This document shows positions 27,301 through 35,551 of a DNA stretch of 64,000 nucleotides, piece after piece. A program made the position numbers and the translations under genes. The notes under the pieces were generated by a model. That model was not told the origin of the DNA. It saw nothing but the letters and a program-made list of their open reading frames with translations, and did not search any database. Where the stretch lies: NCBI GenBank assembly GCA_965200355.1, contig OZ241351.1, forward strand, positions 1,984,001-2,048,000, in the 5' to 3' direction. Origin of the DNA: Bin18 sp965200355 (GTDB lineage Bacteria > Desulfobacterota > Binatia > Bin18). Numbering within the stretch: the first letter of the stretch is position 1; every line of letters begins with the position of its first letter.

Positions 27301-27951
27301 CGTGGTATCGCCGCGTGAGACCAGCTTCATCAACGGGCTGACCGCGTGTGAGACCGAGACTTGCTGAAAGCCGACCTCAGCGGCAATGGCGGCCACCCGC
27401 GCCTCATGCGCCGTGTACCGATAGCCGTGCACAAAGGCAATGGCCACGGCGCGAATGCCGGCAGCATAGGCGGCGTGCAGGCTCCGCCGCGCGCCCTCTT
27501 CGTCCAAGGGTGTGACGAGTGCGCCGTGGGCGTCAATCCGCTCCCTGACTTCGACCACCTGTTCGTACAGCATTTCCGGCAGAACAATATGCCGGGCAAA
27601 CAGGTCGGGGCGGTTCTGATACCCAATCCGTAAGGCGTCCCCGAACCCTTGGGTAGTGACAAACACCGTGCGGTCGCCCCTGCGCTCCAGCAGGGCATTG
27701 GTCGCAACCGTGGTGCCCATCTTCACTAGTGCAATCGTGTCGGGTGGGATGGGCGCGTCGGCATCGATCCCGAGCAGATCACGAATGCCCTGAACGGCCG
27801 CGTCCTGATAGCGCTCAGGGTTGGCCGACAGCAGCTTATGCGTCACCAGGCCGCCGTCAGGACGGCGCGCCACCAGGTCGGTAAACGTCCCGCCGCGATC
27901 AATCCAAATCTGCCAGCCTCGCTTCTGGGACACGCTGCCCTGCGCCTTCAT
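24301..27951 (-). CDS. Fused hydantoinase/5-oxoprolinase (HyuA-HyuB)
   Basis: The 1216-residue protein is the full-length single-chain form of the ATP-dependent oxoprolinase family. The N-terminal half starts WIDRGGTFTDLVARRPDGG, an actin-like ATPase phosphate loop. It contains FDMGGTSTDVSHYEG and CFGGAAGQHACLVADALG. The C-terminal HyuB half begins near PVMLEVFNNLFMSVAEQMG and has NAPYNGGTHLPDVTVITP and the glycine-rich end TPGGGGFGPP. Known members hydrolyse 5-oxoproline to glutamate or open hydantoin rings; the exact substrate is unclear. A GST gene follows upstream in the same direction, which fits a glutathione-turnover role, but this is inference. Confidence 0.9.
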   Translation of the reverse strand: MKAQGSVSQKRGWQIWIDRGGTFTDLVARRPDGGLVTHKLLSANPERYQDAAVQGIRDLLGIDADAPIPPDTIALVKMGTTVATNALLERRGDRTVFVTTQGFGDALRIGYQNRPDLFARHIVLPEMLYEQVVEVRERIDAHGALVTPLDEEGARRSLHAAYAAGIRAVAIAFVHGYRYTAHEARVAAIAAEVGFQQVSVSHAVSPLMKLVSRGDTTVVDAYLSPLLRRYVDQVADKLEAKSGSGPTLMFMQSNGGLTDAHLFQGKDSILSGPAGGVIGMVQTASRAGFRKVIGFDMGGTSTDVSHYEGAYERTFETLVAGIRMRAPMMHIHTVAAGGGSILHFDGARFRVGPDSAGADPGPACYQRGGPLTVTDCNVMLGKLQAAFFPAVFGPHADRALDGQIVREQFVALAQDIASATCHPVQSPEAVAAGFLRIAVENMANAIKKISVQRGYDVTEYTLNCFGGAAGQHACLVADALGMKTVFLHPFAGVLSAYGMGLADVRALRERQIEQPLTAAAMPVLETACAELGHEASHEIFAQGVSAARPSLHKRVHLRYQGTDTALAVDLSDLEAMRAAFETTHKQRFGFIVEGRPLVAEAVSVEAVGTTDQVADPALPTDGHNAAQPLQQVPAYMDGTWLDTPVFQREQLQPGQRIAGPAIICEPTATTVVEPEWQAELNRYGHLLLTRLRPKSHQAALGTAADPVMLEVFNNLFMSVAEQMGATLANTAYSVNIKERLDFSCAIFAPDGSLVANAPHVPVHLGSMGESIQTVIKANHGKMRPGDAYVLNAPYNGGTHLPDVTVITPVFDTGSADRILFYVGARGHHADIGGRTPGSAPPDSTTIHQEGVLIDNFLFVRQGRLREQEMRQLLGSGAYPCRNLDQNMADLRAQLAANETGVQELRKMVEHFGVEVVHAYMQHVQDNAEESVRRVLDVLTDGTFTYPLDNGCQIRVSIRVDKAARRASIDFSGTSSQHSGNYNAPAAVCKAAVLYVFRTLVADAIPLNEGCLKPLDIIIPPRSILSPAYPAAVIAGNTEVSQGVTDALYGALGVLASSQGTVNNFVYGNEQYQNYETICGGTGAGPDHPGCDAVHSHMTNTRMTDPEVLEWRFPVRVESFAIRHGSGGAGRQPGGAGITRRLRFLDSMTVTTLCSHRLTEPYGLAGGLAGERGRDTVERADGTVEELAGSDETLMQPGDVFVMHTPGGGGFGPPDTA

Positions 27952-27975
27952 GGTCCAGTTGCCTCCACGGGTCTG

Positions 27976-28920
27976 CTAGCCCTCACGTTTACGGACGCTG
28001 TAGCCAAAGCGGGGGAAATGGACCGTCACCAGCCCAGTGCGCGCGTTGCTGTGTTGCAGTGCCATACGCTGGGCGTCAATGGACACCAGCCGGCCGATAC
28101 TGGGGTTGGCCCGGCCATAGTCGGTGGGTGTTATGGAAACCGTCTCGCCAAGGGCAGGGTCCCCGTCCAGCGTCTGACTGGGAAGAACTGGCAAAGGATG
28201 GCTGGAAGCCGCGACCGCCAGCGCTTCGTGGGCGGTCATTGCGGCTGGACTGCCGTGGCCGCGCGCGGCTACGCGCTCCATCCACGCACGAATGACGCCC
28301 GGAATCACGCTGGTGCGCTCGCCGGCGAGCTGGTCCATGACCCACAGCGGATGGTAGAGCACGCAATCGGCCAAGGACATGGCCTGGCCAGAGATATAGG
28401 CCCGTCCGTCGTGCAGGATGTCGCTGATCCAATGCAGCTGCGGACGCAGTTGGGCCAGGTTTTTGGCTGCCGCGGCCTTGCGATGGGCGAGGCCCGGCTC
28501 GGGCTTGCCGAGCAGAGCGGCCCGGTCGGCCAGGAATTCCGGCGTGAAACGCGCGGCGTCGGCATGTTCGCAGGAAATATAATTGATGCTATTGCGTGTC
28601 AGCGTCGCGTCCGTCCAGCGTTCTAGGCCAGCAATGAAGGCCCGTTGGGCGACCGGGGCCGGTCCCGGATAGAGCGGGGGGTCCGGGAAACGGCGCTCCA
28701 GTTCTTCGATAATCCGGGCGGTATCACAAAAAACGTCGGCCCCGACCTGAAGGGCCGGCGCCCGGCGATAGCCGCCGGTGAGGGGGATATAGTCCGGCTT
28801 GGGCAGGGTCGGGGGAATCTCGACCGAGCGCCAAGCCAAGCTCTTGAGACCCAGGACGAGGCGGACTTTTTCGGAGTAGTTGGAAAAATCGTAGTGATGC
28901 AGAATGAGTTCAGAGGACAT
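27976..28920 (-). CDS. Glutathione S-transferase-like protein
   Basis: The 314-residue protein has an N-terminal thioredoxin-like domain opening with ELILHHYDFSNYSEKVRLVLG and GGYRRAPALQVGADVF, with the expected cis-proline position. A longer than usual helical C-terminal domain follows. Start ATG 28920 is preferred over a frame reaching 28962 because of AGGAAA upstream. The downstream neighbour is the 5-oxoprolinase-type gene 25 bp away. Divergent to the serine hydrolase at 29022. Confidence 0.82.
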   Translation of the reverse strand: MSSELILHHYDFSNYSEKVRLVLGLKSLAWRSVEIPPTLPKPDYIPLTGGYRRAPALQVGADVFCDTARIIEELERRFPDPPLYPGPAPVAQRAFIAGLERWTDATLTRNSINYISCEHADAARFTPEFLADRAALLGKPEPGLAHRKAAAAKNLAQLRPQLHWISDILHDGRAYISGQAMSLADCVLYHPLWVMDQLAGERTSVIPGVIRAWMERVAARGHGSPAAMTAHEALAVAASSHPLPVLPSQTLDGDPALGETVSITPTDYGRANPSIGRLVSIDAQRMALQHSNARTGLVTVHFPRFGYSVRKREG

Positions 28921-29021
28921 GGGTTTCCTGTTTGCCTTGATCTGAGCCCTATAAAGTGGCAAGGAGGAGGAAGGAATTCAAGGGAGGCCGCCGCAAACAC
29001 AGCACCAGGAGGGGAAGCCGT

Positions 29022-30224
29022 ATGCCAGCCGCACATTTTTTTGCCAAGAAGCCCGAAGAGATCGGTCTTGACCCGGAAAAAGTCCATGCCCTGTTTGCGC
29101 GGGCCGAGCGCGAAGTCACCTCCGGCTTGCTGCCGGCCACCCAGGTGGCGATTGCCCGCCACGGAAAAATCGGGGTCATGCAGACCTGTGGCCGGGCGGT
29201 CCAAGGCGGAACAGAAAAACCGGCGACTGATGACACCCGCTTTGTCATTATGTCCTCAACCAAGGCGTTCACCTCAGCCTCGGCCTGGATACTCATGCAG
29301 GAGGGGAAACTGCGCCCGGAAGACCGCGTGGTCGATTATCTTCCCGAGTTTGGCACGAATGGGAAAGACGTGGTGACGGTTGAGCAGTTGCTCATTCATA
29401 CGTCGGCCATTCCCCATGCCCCGCACTGGCAAAAAGAATGGGCCGACCACGACAGACGCCGTGCCCGCTTTGCCCAGTGGAAGCTGGACCACACCCCAGG
29501 GGAGAAATTCGTCTATCATGTGTCGGCCAATTTCTGGCCGGTGGCGGCTATTGTCGAACGCCTCAGCGGTCAAGGTCTCAGTGAGTTTGTGCGAACGCGG
29601 ATTGCCGAGCCGCTGGGTCTGCCCGATTTACGCTTCGGGCTGCCGCCCTCCGGGAACGCCGACGTCGCTGATGTCAGGTGGGTGGGCCAAGCCCCGACGG
29701 CCGCAGAGTATGAGCAGCTGGGGATTCAAGGCTTTAACGCCACAACCAACGCCATCAACGAAGACGGGGTCCTGGAGCTGAACGAAACGGTCACCCGAGA
29801 AGCCGGGTCTCCTTCGGCTGGCTGTATTACCACCGCGGGGGATATCGCCCTATTCTATCAGGCCCTGCTGAACCACGGACGTGCTCACGACGGGACACAG
29901 GTCTGGCAGCCTGAAATGCTGGAAGAGGCGCGGCGTGTTCGCACTGGAGAGTTGCGTGATCCCTTCCTCGGCCACCGGGCCAACCGGGCACTGGGGATTG
30001 CCGTTGCTGGCGGAGACGGCAAAGCCAATCTGCGCGGCTTCGGACGCACCAATTCCGCAGCGTCGTTCGGGCATCCGGGTTTTGGCGGCCAGAGCGGTTG
30101 GGCCGACCCGGCAACAGGCATCTCGTTCGGTTTTCTGACCAACGGGTTCGACCGGCACGACATCCGCGAAGCCCGCCGGCGGGTGGCTGTGTCGAGTCTG
30201 GCCGCTTCGTGCGCCGCGGAGTAA
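29022..30224 (+). CDS. Beta-lactamase-family serine hydrolase (EstB/penicillin-binding-like)
   Basis: The 400-residue protein has the SxxK motif as MSSTK (Ser78, Lys81), then the second motif region PGEKFVYHVSANFWP with tyrosine as general base candidate. The HPGFGGQSGWADP stretch near the C terminus stands for the third motif. No signal peptide is seen, arguing against a true periplasmic beta-lactamase; an esterase role is likelier. AGGAGGGG precedes ATG 29022. Confidence 0.86.
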   Translation: MPAAHFFAKKPEEIGLDPEKVHALFARAEREVTSGLLPATQVAIARHGKIGVMQTCGRAVQGGTEKPATDDTRFVIMSSTKAFTSASAWILMQEGKLRPEDRVVDYLPEFGTNGKDVVTVEQLLIHTSAIPHAPHWQKEWADHDRRRARFAQWKLDHTPGEKFVYHVSANFWPVAAIVERLSGQGLSEFVRTRIAEPLGLPDLRFGLPPSGNADVADVRWVGQAPTAAEYEQLGIQGFNATTNAINEDGVLELNETVTREAGSPSAGCITTAGDIALFYQALLNHGRAHDGTQVWQPEMLEEARRVRTGELRDPFLGHRANRALGIAVAGGDGKANLRGFGRTNSAASFGHPGFGGQSGWADPATGISFGFLTNGFDRHDIREARRRVAVSSLAASCAAE

Positions 30225-30331
30225 TATGAAGCACTCCTGAACGACTGACGTGTGCAGGGCAAAATGAACCGCCCTCAGAGTGCAGCGGGGCGCTTTTCAA
30301 TCTTTTCGGAGAGGGTCTACGAGCGATGCGC

Positions 30332-31468
30332 CTAGCCCTCCGTATCCTGTTGCTGGCTGGCGAAGTAGGCGTTGACCGACCGGAGCAATTCGGGGCGGTC
30401 GCTCTGGAAGGGACAGCGGCCCAAGTGCTCGGCGACGTGGGCCGCCACAGAGCTGGCAAAGAGATGGTAGAGCAGGGGCGAAAACTCCTCACGCACCTCA
30501 GCCTGGACGGGTAACACCACGTGCGCGTGGCGATTGACCTCGGTATCCGCTTGGTGGGTCACGGCAATGACCCGTCGGCCCAAACCACGCGCCGTTGCGG
30601 CCACGCTCTGCGCCCGCCAATGCGAACGGCCCGGCGGGGCGATAAGAAAAACCGGCATATCTAGCGGATAGGCAAAGCGTTCAACATGCCACCACTCTTC
30701 CAGGTCCTGCCCCATCGCAAACACGCCGGCGGCCTCAATCAGCTTTGCCGCGCTGTAGAGGGCCGTGCCATAGCTTGGCCCACTGCCCAGCATGACTACC
30801 ACCGGGCTTGCGGCAATCAGGTCTGCCACCTGCCGACAGCCGGCCTGAATCGCGTTCGTGGTCGCGTCTACCGCGTTGGCGAGCTTGTCCAGCTCCCGGC
30901 GTAGCCCGTTTGCTGCTTCTCGGGCAGACCTGTCTTGCGACTCGCCTAACTGTATCGCCGTCAATAGCAGCCCCAGCAGGCTGGCCTGATAGGTGCGTAT
31001 TCCTGGCGAGCGTTCTCTTTGTGGCAGTTCGACGGTAATGGAACGGTCCGCCGCCTGCATGACCGCGCTGTTGGGCGTGCCGGTCAGGGCTACGGTCAGC
31101 ACGCCGTTCTCTTTGGCCCGTTCAATCGCTTGCACGACGCGCTCGGTGCCACCCGAAGCCGAGGTTGCAATCACCAAGGTCTGCGACGGCTCGGCAGGGC
31201 GCAGCCGGCTGCCACCGTAGTCCAGCAAACGTTGCGCGCTCAGCGGTGCGCAGGCCACGCCAGCAATAGCCTGAAAGGCCATCTCGGCAGCACACGCGGC
31301 GTGATAGGAATCGCCGTCTCCGGTCAGGTAGACCTTTCTCACCGCCTTCCATTCTGACGGTGTGAGGGCCGCCCGGACCTGCCTCTCAAACGGACGGGTC
31401 AACTGCCGCATATCGCCGGCTAAGCCTGCGACCTGCCTGCACATCACCTCCGGCTTGAGTGGCTCCAT
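30332..31468 (-). CDS. SIS-domain phosphosugar-binding protein
   Basis: The 378-residue protein has two SIS domains of the GlmS/AgaS type: YLTGDGDSYHAACAAEMAF and VIATSASGGTERVVQAIERA in the first, and VVMLGSGPSYGTALYSAAKL in the second. Such proteins isomerise or deaminate aminosugar phosphates. No glutaminase domain is present, so it is not a full GlmS. It is 4 bp downstream of the BtpA-like gene and probably shares its substrate pathway. Confidence 0.83.
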   Translation of the reverse strand: MEPLKPEVMCRQVAGLAGDMRQLTRPFERQVRAALTPSEWKAVRKVYLTGDGDSYHAACAAEMAFQAIAGVACAPLSAQRLLDYGGSRLRPAEPSQTLVIATSASGGTERVVQAIERAKENGVLTVALTGTPNSAVMQAADRSITVELPQRERSPGIRTYQASLLGLLLTAIQLGESQDRSAREAANGLRRELDKLANAVDATTNAIQAGCRQVADLIAASPVVVMLGSGPSYGTALYSAAKLIEAAGVFAMGQDLEEWWHVERFAYPLDMPVFLIAPPGRSHWRAQSVAATARGLGRRVIAVTHQADTEVNRHAHVVLPVQAEVREEFSPLLYHLFASSVAAHVAEHLGRCPFQSDRPELLRSVNAYFASQQQDTEG

Positions 31469-31472
31469 CGTT

Positions 31473-32285
31473 CTATCCTTGCCCTTCCAGGCCGCGCACG
31501 ATGTCTACATAGGACTTCACTCGCTCGACATCAATTTGCCCGCCCCAGCCGCCGCGTTCCAGGCAGGTGCCGACAAACGCCCCGTCCGCCGCGGCCAGCA
31601 ACCGCGCCGCGTTGTCGTGGTTGGTGTAGCCCGCCAAAATAATCGGCAGACCCGGCACGGCCTTGCGTACCGAGGCGATCATCTCCAGGGTTCTATTCTC
31701 GTCGGGAGCGCCCAATGACACCGCGTCCGCCCCAACATATTTGGCGCTCCGGGCGACCTCCGCAGTCGGCTTTGGCTCGCCAAACCATTTGAAGTGCATG
31801 GAATCGACTTCGGCGATAACTTTGATATCCCAGGCGTCAATTTTTTTGCGATATTCCATCACGTCGAGCGGATTGGCTTCGACCATGCCGTGCGCGGTCA
31901 ACGTGGTGCCCACCAGCGCGCCGGCCCGAATAAAACTGCCCCCCGCCACCTTGGCCACCGCCAACGAGGCTTTGAGCGCGTTGCGCATCAACTGCACTCC
32001 AACCTGGAACTCCGCGCCCGTGGCCTGGACAATAGCGTGCACGATCAAGCCCATAGCGGTTGTCCGGGCCGGGTCGGATTCGTCTTTCGCGCTGTAAATG
32101 CGATCAACGGTCTGCACCAAACACCCGTCCGCCCCGCCGTGGTAGAGCGCCCGGGCCGATGCAACCGCGGTCTCGAGGGTCTGCTTGAAACTGCCGTCCT
32201 GGTAAAACAGGGTGCCGGGCAGGGGTTGCAGATGAATCATGCCCAACACGGCTTTGCGTTTACCCAGGCTTGTAAAGTCTCGCAT
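31473..32285 (-). CDS. BtpA/SgcQ-family TIM-barrel protein
   Basis: The 270-residue protein opens with AVLGMIHLQPLPGTLFYQDG and carries VIAEVDSMHFKWFGEPKP and ADAVSLGAPDENRTLEMI, all typical of the BtpA/SgcQ family. Family members lie in sugar utilisation operons or are named for photosystem I biogenesis. Their reaction is not established. With the SIS protein next to it, a role in phosphosugar metabolism is the reasonable inference. Confidence 0.83.
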   Translation of the reverse strand: MRDFTSLGKRKAVLGMIHLQPLPGTLFYQDGSFKQTLETAVASARALYHGGADGCLVQTVDRIYSAKDESDPARTTAMGLIVHAIVQATGAEFQVGVQLMRNALKASLAVAKVAGGSFIRAGALVGTTLTAHGMVEANPLDVMEYRKKIDAWDIKVIAEVDSMHFKWFGEPKPTAEVARSAKYVGADAVSLGAPDENRTLEMIASVRKAVPGLPIILAGYTNHDNAARLLAAADGAFVGTCLERGGWGGQIDVERVKSYVDIVRGLEGQG

Positions 32286-32461
32286 GGTCAGCCCTCCTCC
32301 TCTACTCCTCCAAAGACGTGTCCTGTGGTGTATGGCTCCAACTGTGGAATGCTTCTCATGCCGCTGTCAAGCCATACCGGCGAACGTGCCGCCGCCTCTG
32401 GACAATCCGCCGTTGGGCGCTATGTATGGGCTTCACAAAACAGAATATCTGATATGAAAAT

Positions 32462-33304
32462 ATGAATCCTATACAGATTATCGAACGAGTATACGCAGAG
32501 CTATCCGCAAGGATAGTGCAAGGAGTTATCTCAATTTCCCTACGGCCTCCCGCATTGGTCGGTACGGTTCAGGATGACCCATTCGACTCTTGGGTAGGGG
32601 AGGCAGTCAATCATATTCTTCCAGATATCGAAGTCTGCCATGCTGGAAAATTGACAACGCCCGATCTCGTGTTGCGGCATAGACCCAGCAACTCAATTCT
32701 GGGACTTGAGGTGAAGAAGATTATTCAGCAGGCTAGTGGGAAGGACCCTAGGGGACTCACAATCGATTACAATAGCTGTCTTCCCTGTGGGAAGGCCCTT
32801 ATCAAGGTTGGACAAGATACTGTGGAGGTCCCCTGCTTCTACCTCTTTGCCTTACTGAGCAACGATAGCTTCTCGATAGTCACCTCTATCCTCATGGATG
32901 GAGATTGTCTCAATTACGATTTCGATTTGCACAAGGACGCGAAATACGCCAATCAAAGCGAGTACGACCACGGTCCATACGGAGAAGGTTCCGTCCGGCA
33001 TCGAAGAATGTATACCTATCCGAATCCACTCAACTACAAACTGAACTTCTTTCACCTCCGCCATATACTCGTCATCAAGCAACATGATGTGGCCGCTCTC
33101 GCTACACAGGATGTCCTCTGTACGGACCTTCTCGTCAGAGATGATAATAAGTATCAGAATTCTTTCCACTACATCGTGATTGACAACGCTACGAGACGCC
33201 CTCTCACCCTCGATCAACTGCCAGTTCGACGGAATATCTTTCAAGACTGTAAGTCCCGACGGCCACGAGAGCGGACGGCATCCCTGCCCCAACTACCAAA
33301 ATAA
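32462..33304 (+). CDS. Putative type II restriction endonuclease with PD-(D/E)xK site
   Basis: The 280-residue protein shows TPDLVLRHRP followed by LGLEVKK, placing Asp68, Glu83 and Lys85 in the PD...ExK nuclease spacing. It is followed after 4 bp by a DNA methyltransferase gene on the same strand, the usual gene order for a restriction-modification pair. Base composition is distinctly lower in GC than the chromosomal neighbours, implying horizontal transfer. I do not recognise its subfamily or target sequence. A non-defensive nuclease is possible but less likely. Confidence 0.7.
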   Translation: MNPIQIIERVYAELSARIVQGVISISLRPPALVGTVQDDPFDSWVGEAVNHILPDIEVCHAGKLTTPDLVLRHRPSNSILGLEVKKIIQQASGKDPRGLTIDYNSCLPCGKALIKVGQDTVEVPCFYLFALLSNDSFSIVTSILMDGDCLNYDFDLHKDAKYANQSEYDHGPYGEGSVRHRRMYTYPNPLNYKLNFFHLRHILVIKQHDVAALATQDVLCTDLLVRDDNKYQNSFHYIVIDNATRRPLTLDQLPVRRNIFQDCKSRRPRERTASLPQLPK

Positions 33305-33308
33305 ATCC

Positions 33309-35510
33309 ATGCCAAAACTTATAGAGAACGATTTTCCATTTGCAGAACTCTCGCTCGTAGCCGAGCGGGAGTCCTGGCGGAAAGAGGTCTATCGCCCTGT
33401 CTATTATCTCCATAAGTGGTGGGCTCGAAGGCTCGGCTCGGTCTTTCGTGGCATACTGCTTGGCGCGTGTTTAGAGGAGGGCGAGGATTTCTGGGAGCGT
33501 TTCTACAAGAAGAATACCTTTGAGCATACCCTTGTCTTTGACCCTTTTATGGGGAGTGGGGTGACTGTCGGTGAAGCCGTCAAACTTGGCTGCAAAGCTG
33601 CTGGGCGTGATGTCAACCCGGTCGCATATCTGGCCTGTCGGGCCGCACTGTCCCGATATACTGACGCTGAAGTTCTCTCTACCTATCGATGTTTGGAACG
33701 GGCTCTTGCGCCGAGACTGCTCAGTTACTTCCAAACCAGAACGAAGAGCGGCCAGACCGCGACCGTTTTATACTATTTTCTGGTTAAAATAGTTCCTTGC
33801 CCGGAATGTGGGAAAGCGATTGATCTTTTCAAAACCCGAGTCTTCTCCAAGAACGCGACTCCTCAAAAGGACCCTTCGGCACGTACCCTGTGTCCGGGCT
33901 GTGGCGCGGTGAACTTCACCGCCTACGATGCTGAGCGCGTCGGTTGTGCAGAATGTTCGCTGACGTATAACCCTCAGCACGGGAATATCAGTGGAGCGGA
34001 AGTCCGGTGTGACGGCTGTCAATATGCTTTCCGTCTGACCGAGAGGATGAAGGCTCTTGAGGGTCCTTTACCTTTTCGGCGCTATGCAAAGCTGGTTCTG
34101 ACTGCGGACGGGGAGAAACTCTATGAGCCGATGAACGAATTCGACGGACAGATTGAGCGCCAAATAGCCGAAGAGTTTACGACGCTCTCAAGCAGTTTCC
34201 CCGTTGTGGATATCAAGCCCGGCTACAACACCAACCAGATGCTGAACCATAATTATCGGTATTGGCATGATCTCTTCTCCGATAGACAACTCGTCTGTAT
34301 CCGGCATCTTATTGAGACAATCAAAGGTATCGAAGACCCGGACTTGAAACTCCTCTTTTCTTGTCTTTTCTCCGGAACCCTGGAATTCAACAACCTGTTC
34401 ACCTCTTTTAAGGGTGAAGGGACAGGGGCGGTACGGCATATGTTCTCTCACCATGTCTTAAAGCCGGAGATGATGCCGCTTGAGGCGAATATCTGGGGAA
34501 CGCCCAAGTCTTCCGGGGCGTTTTCAGGTTTGTTTCGGTCTCGCGTTGAAAAAGCCCTTGCCTATAATAAGGCCGAACCGTCTGAACTCAGGCTTCGTGC
34601 ATCAAAAAGTATGCAGGTGAGCAATATCAATCAGCCTGTCTCTGTGGAAATAGCGGAGAGTTTTGCACAGTTCGCCTCACAGCCAAAAACAGCCTATCTC
34701 ACCCTGGGAGATTCCGCTTGTACCGATATGCCCGACAAGAGCGTTGATATCGTTGTGACGGACCCACCTTTTTTTGACAATGTACATTATTCTCAGCTTG
34801 CCGATTTCTTTTACTATTGGCTCAACCAAGCTCTGGACTTTTCCACCGCGCTAACGACGAGATGTGTGGAAGAGGTCCAAGACACTGACCCTGAACTCTT
34901 CACCAGAAAACTCACCGCGGTGTTCACCGAATGCAGCCGCGTCCTCAGTGATACGGGCTTGCTTGTTTTTACCTATCATCATCGCCACGAGGGCTGGACC
35001 GCCGTCCACCGAGCAATCAGACATGCCGGACTCGTCTGTACGCGCGGATATCCGATAAAGGCCGAAATGTCCGTTTCGAGGCCGCTGCAACAGGCCGCCT
35101 CCCCCATTCACTTAGACCTCATCCTTGTCTGTCGAAAGGAGAGGCAAGCAGGAAGAAAGAGCCGAGCTATCGACCCGCTATACCCGGCGCTCAATGTGGC
35201 AAAGGAGCAGATAGCCAGACTGAAGGCGGCTGGCATACAGGTATCGCTCGGGGATGCAAAAGTGATCCTCATGGGTTGCCTGCTGTGCGAAGCTCACACG
35301 CTGAATACCCTTGACCGAGAAGAGAGATTTCTGGAGAAACTGGAGCAGCACCTGGACACTTACGTTGCTCAGGTCATCTCTGCAAAAGGGGAAGTGTTCT
35401 CTAAAGCCAAGGAGGAGGCCGAACAACTCCGACTGTTTGAAGAAATGGAGAAATATCTAGTGCATAAAGAGAGAGGCGGCCCCCTCACCTCGGTGGTTCG
35501 TCCGCAGTGA
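33309..35510 (+). CDS. Zinc-ribbon DNA methyltransferase, DUF1156-like
   Basis: The 733-residue protein begins with SWRKEVYRPVYYLHKWWARRL, the opening block of DUF1156-type methyltransferases. FDPFMGSGVTVGEAVKLG is the SAM-binding motif I, and the catalytic motif is VVTDPPFFDNVHYSQL. Between them lie paired cysteine ribbons (CPECG, CPGCG, CAECS, CDGCQ) near residues 158-240. DPPF suggests N6-adenine or N4-cytosine methylation. ATG at 33309 is used; a longer open frame overlaps the nuclease gene. The partner is the upstream PD-(D/E)xK protein. Confidence 0.83.
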   Translation: MPKLIENDFPFAELSLVAERESWRKEVYRPVYYLHKWWARRLGSVFRGILLGACLEEGEDFWERFYKKNTFEHTLVFDPFMGSGVTVGEAVKLGCKAAGRDVNPVAYLACRAALSRYTDAEVLSTYRCLERALAPRLLSYFQTRTKSGQTATVLYYFLVKIVPCPECGKAIDLFKTRVFSKNATPQKDPSARTLCPGCGAVNFTAYDAERVGCAECSLTYNPQHGNISGAEVRCDGCQYAFRLTERMKALEGPLPFRRYAKLVLTADGEKLYEPMNEFDGQIERQIAEEFTTLSSSFPVVDIKPGYNTNQMLNHNYRYWHDLFSDRQLVCIRHLIETIKGIEDPDLKLLFSCLFSGTLEFNNLFTSFKGEGTGAVRHMFSHHVLKPEMMPLEANIWGTPKSSGAFSGLFRSRVEKALAYNKAEPSELRLRASKSMQVSNINQPVSVEIAESFAQFASQPKTAYLTLGDSACTDMPDKSVDIVVTDPPFFDNVHYSQLADFFYYWLNQALDFSTALTTRCVEEVQDTDPELFTRKLTAVFTECSRVLSDTGLLVFTYHHRHEGWTAVHRAIRHAGLVCTRGYPIKAEMSVSRPLQQAASPIHLDLILVCRKERQAGRKSRAIDPLYPALNVAKEQIARLKAAGIQVSLGDAKVILMGCLLCEAHTLNTLDREERFLEKLEQHLDTYVAQVISAKGEVFSKAKEEAEQLRLFEEMEKYLVHKERGGPLTSVVRPQ

Positions 35511-35551
35511 GTGGAGGACGGCTGAACGCCGCGTCATCCGTTACCGTCCCT

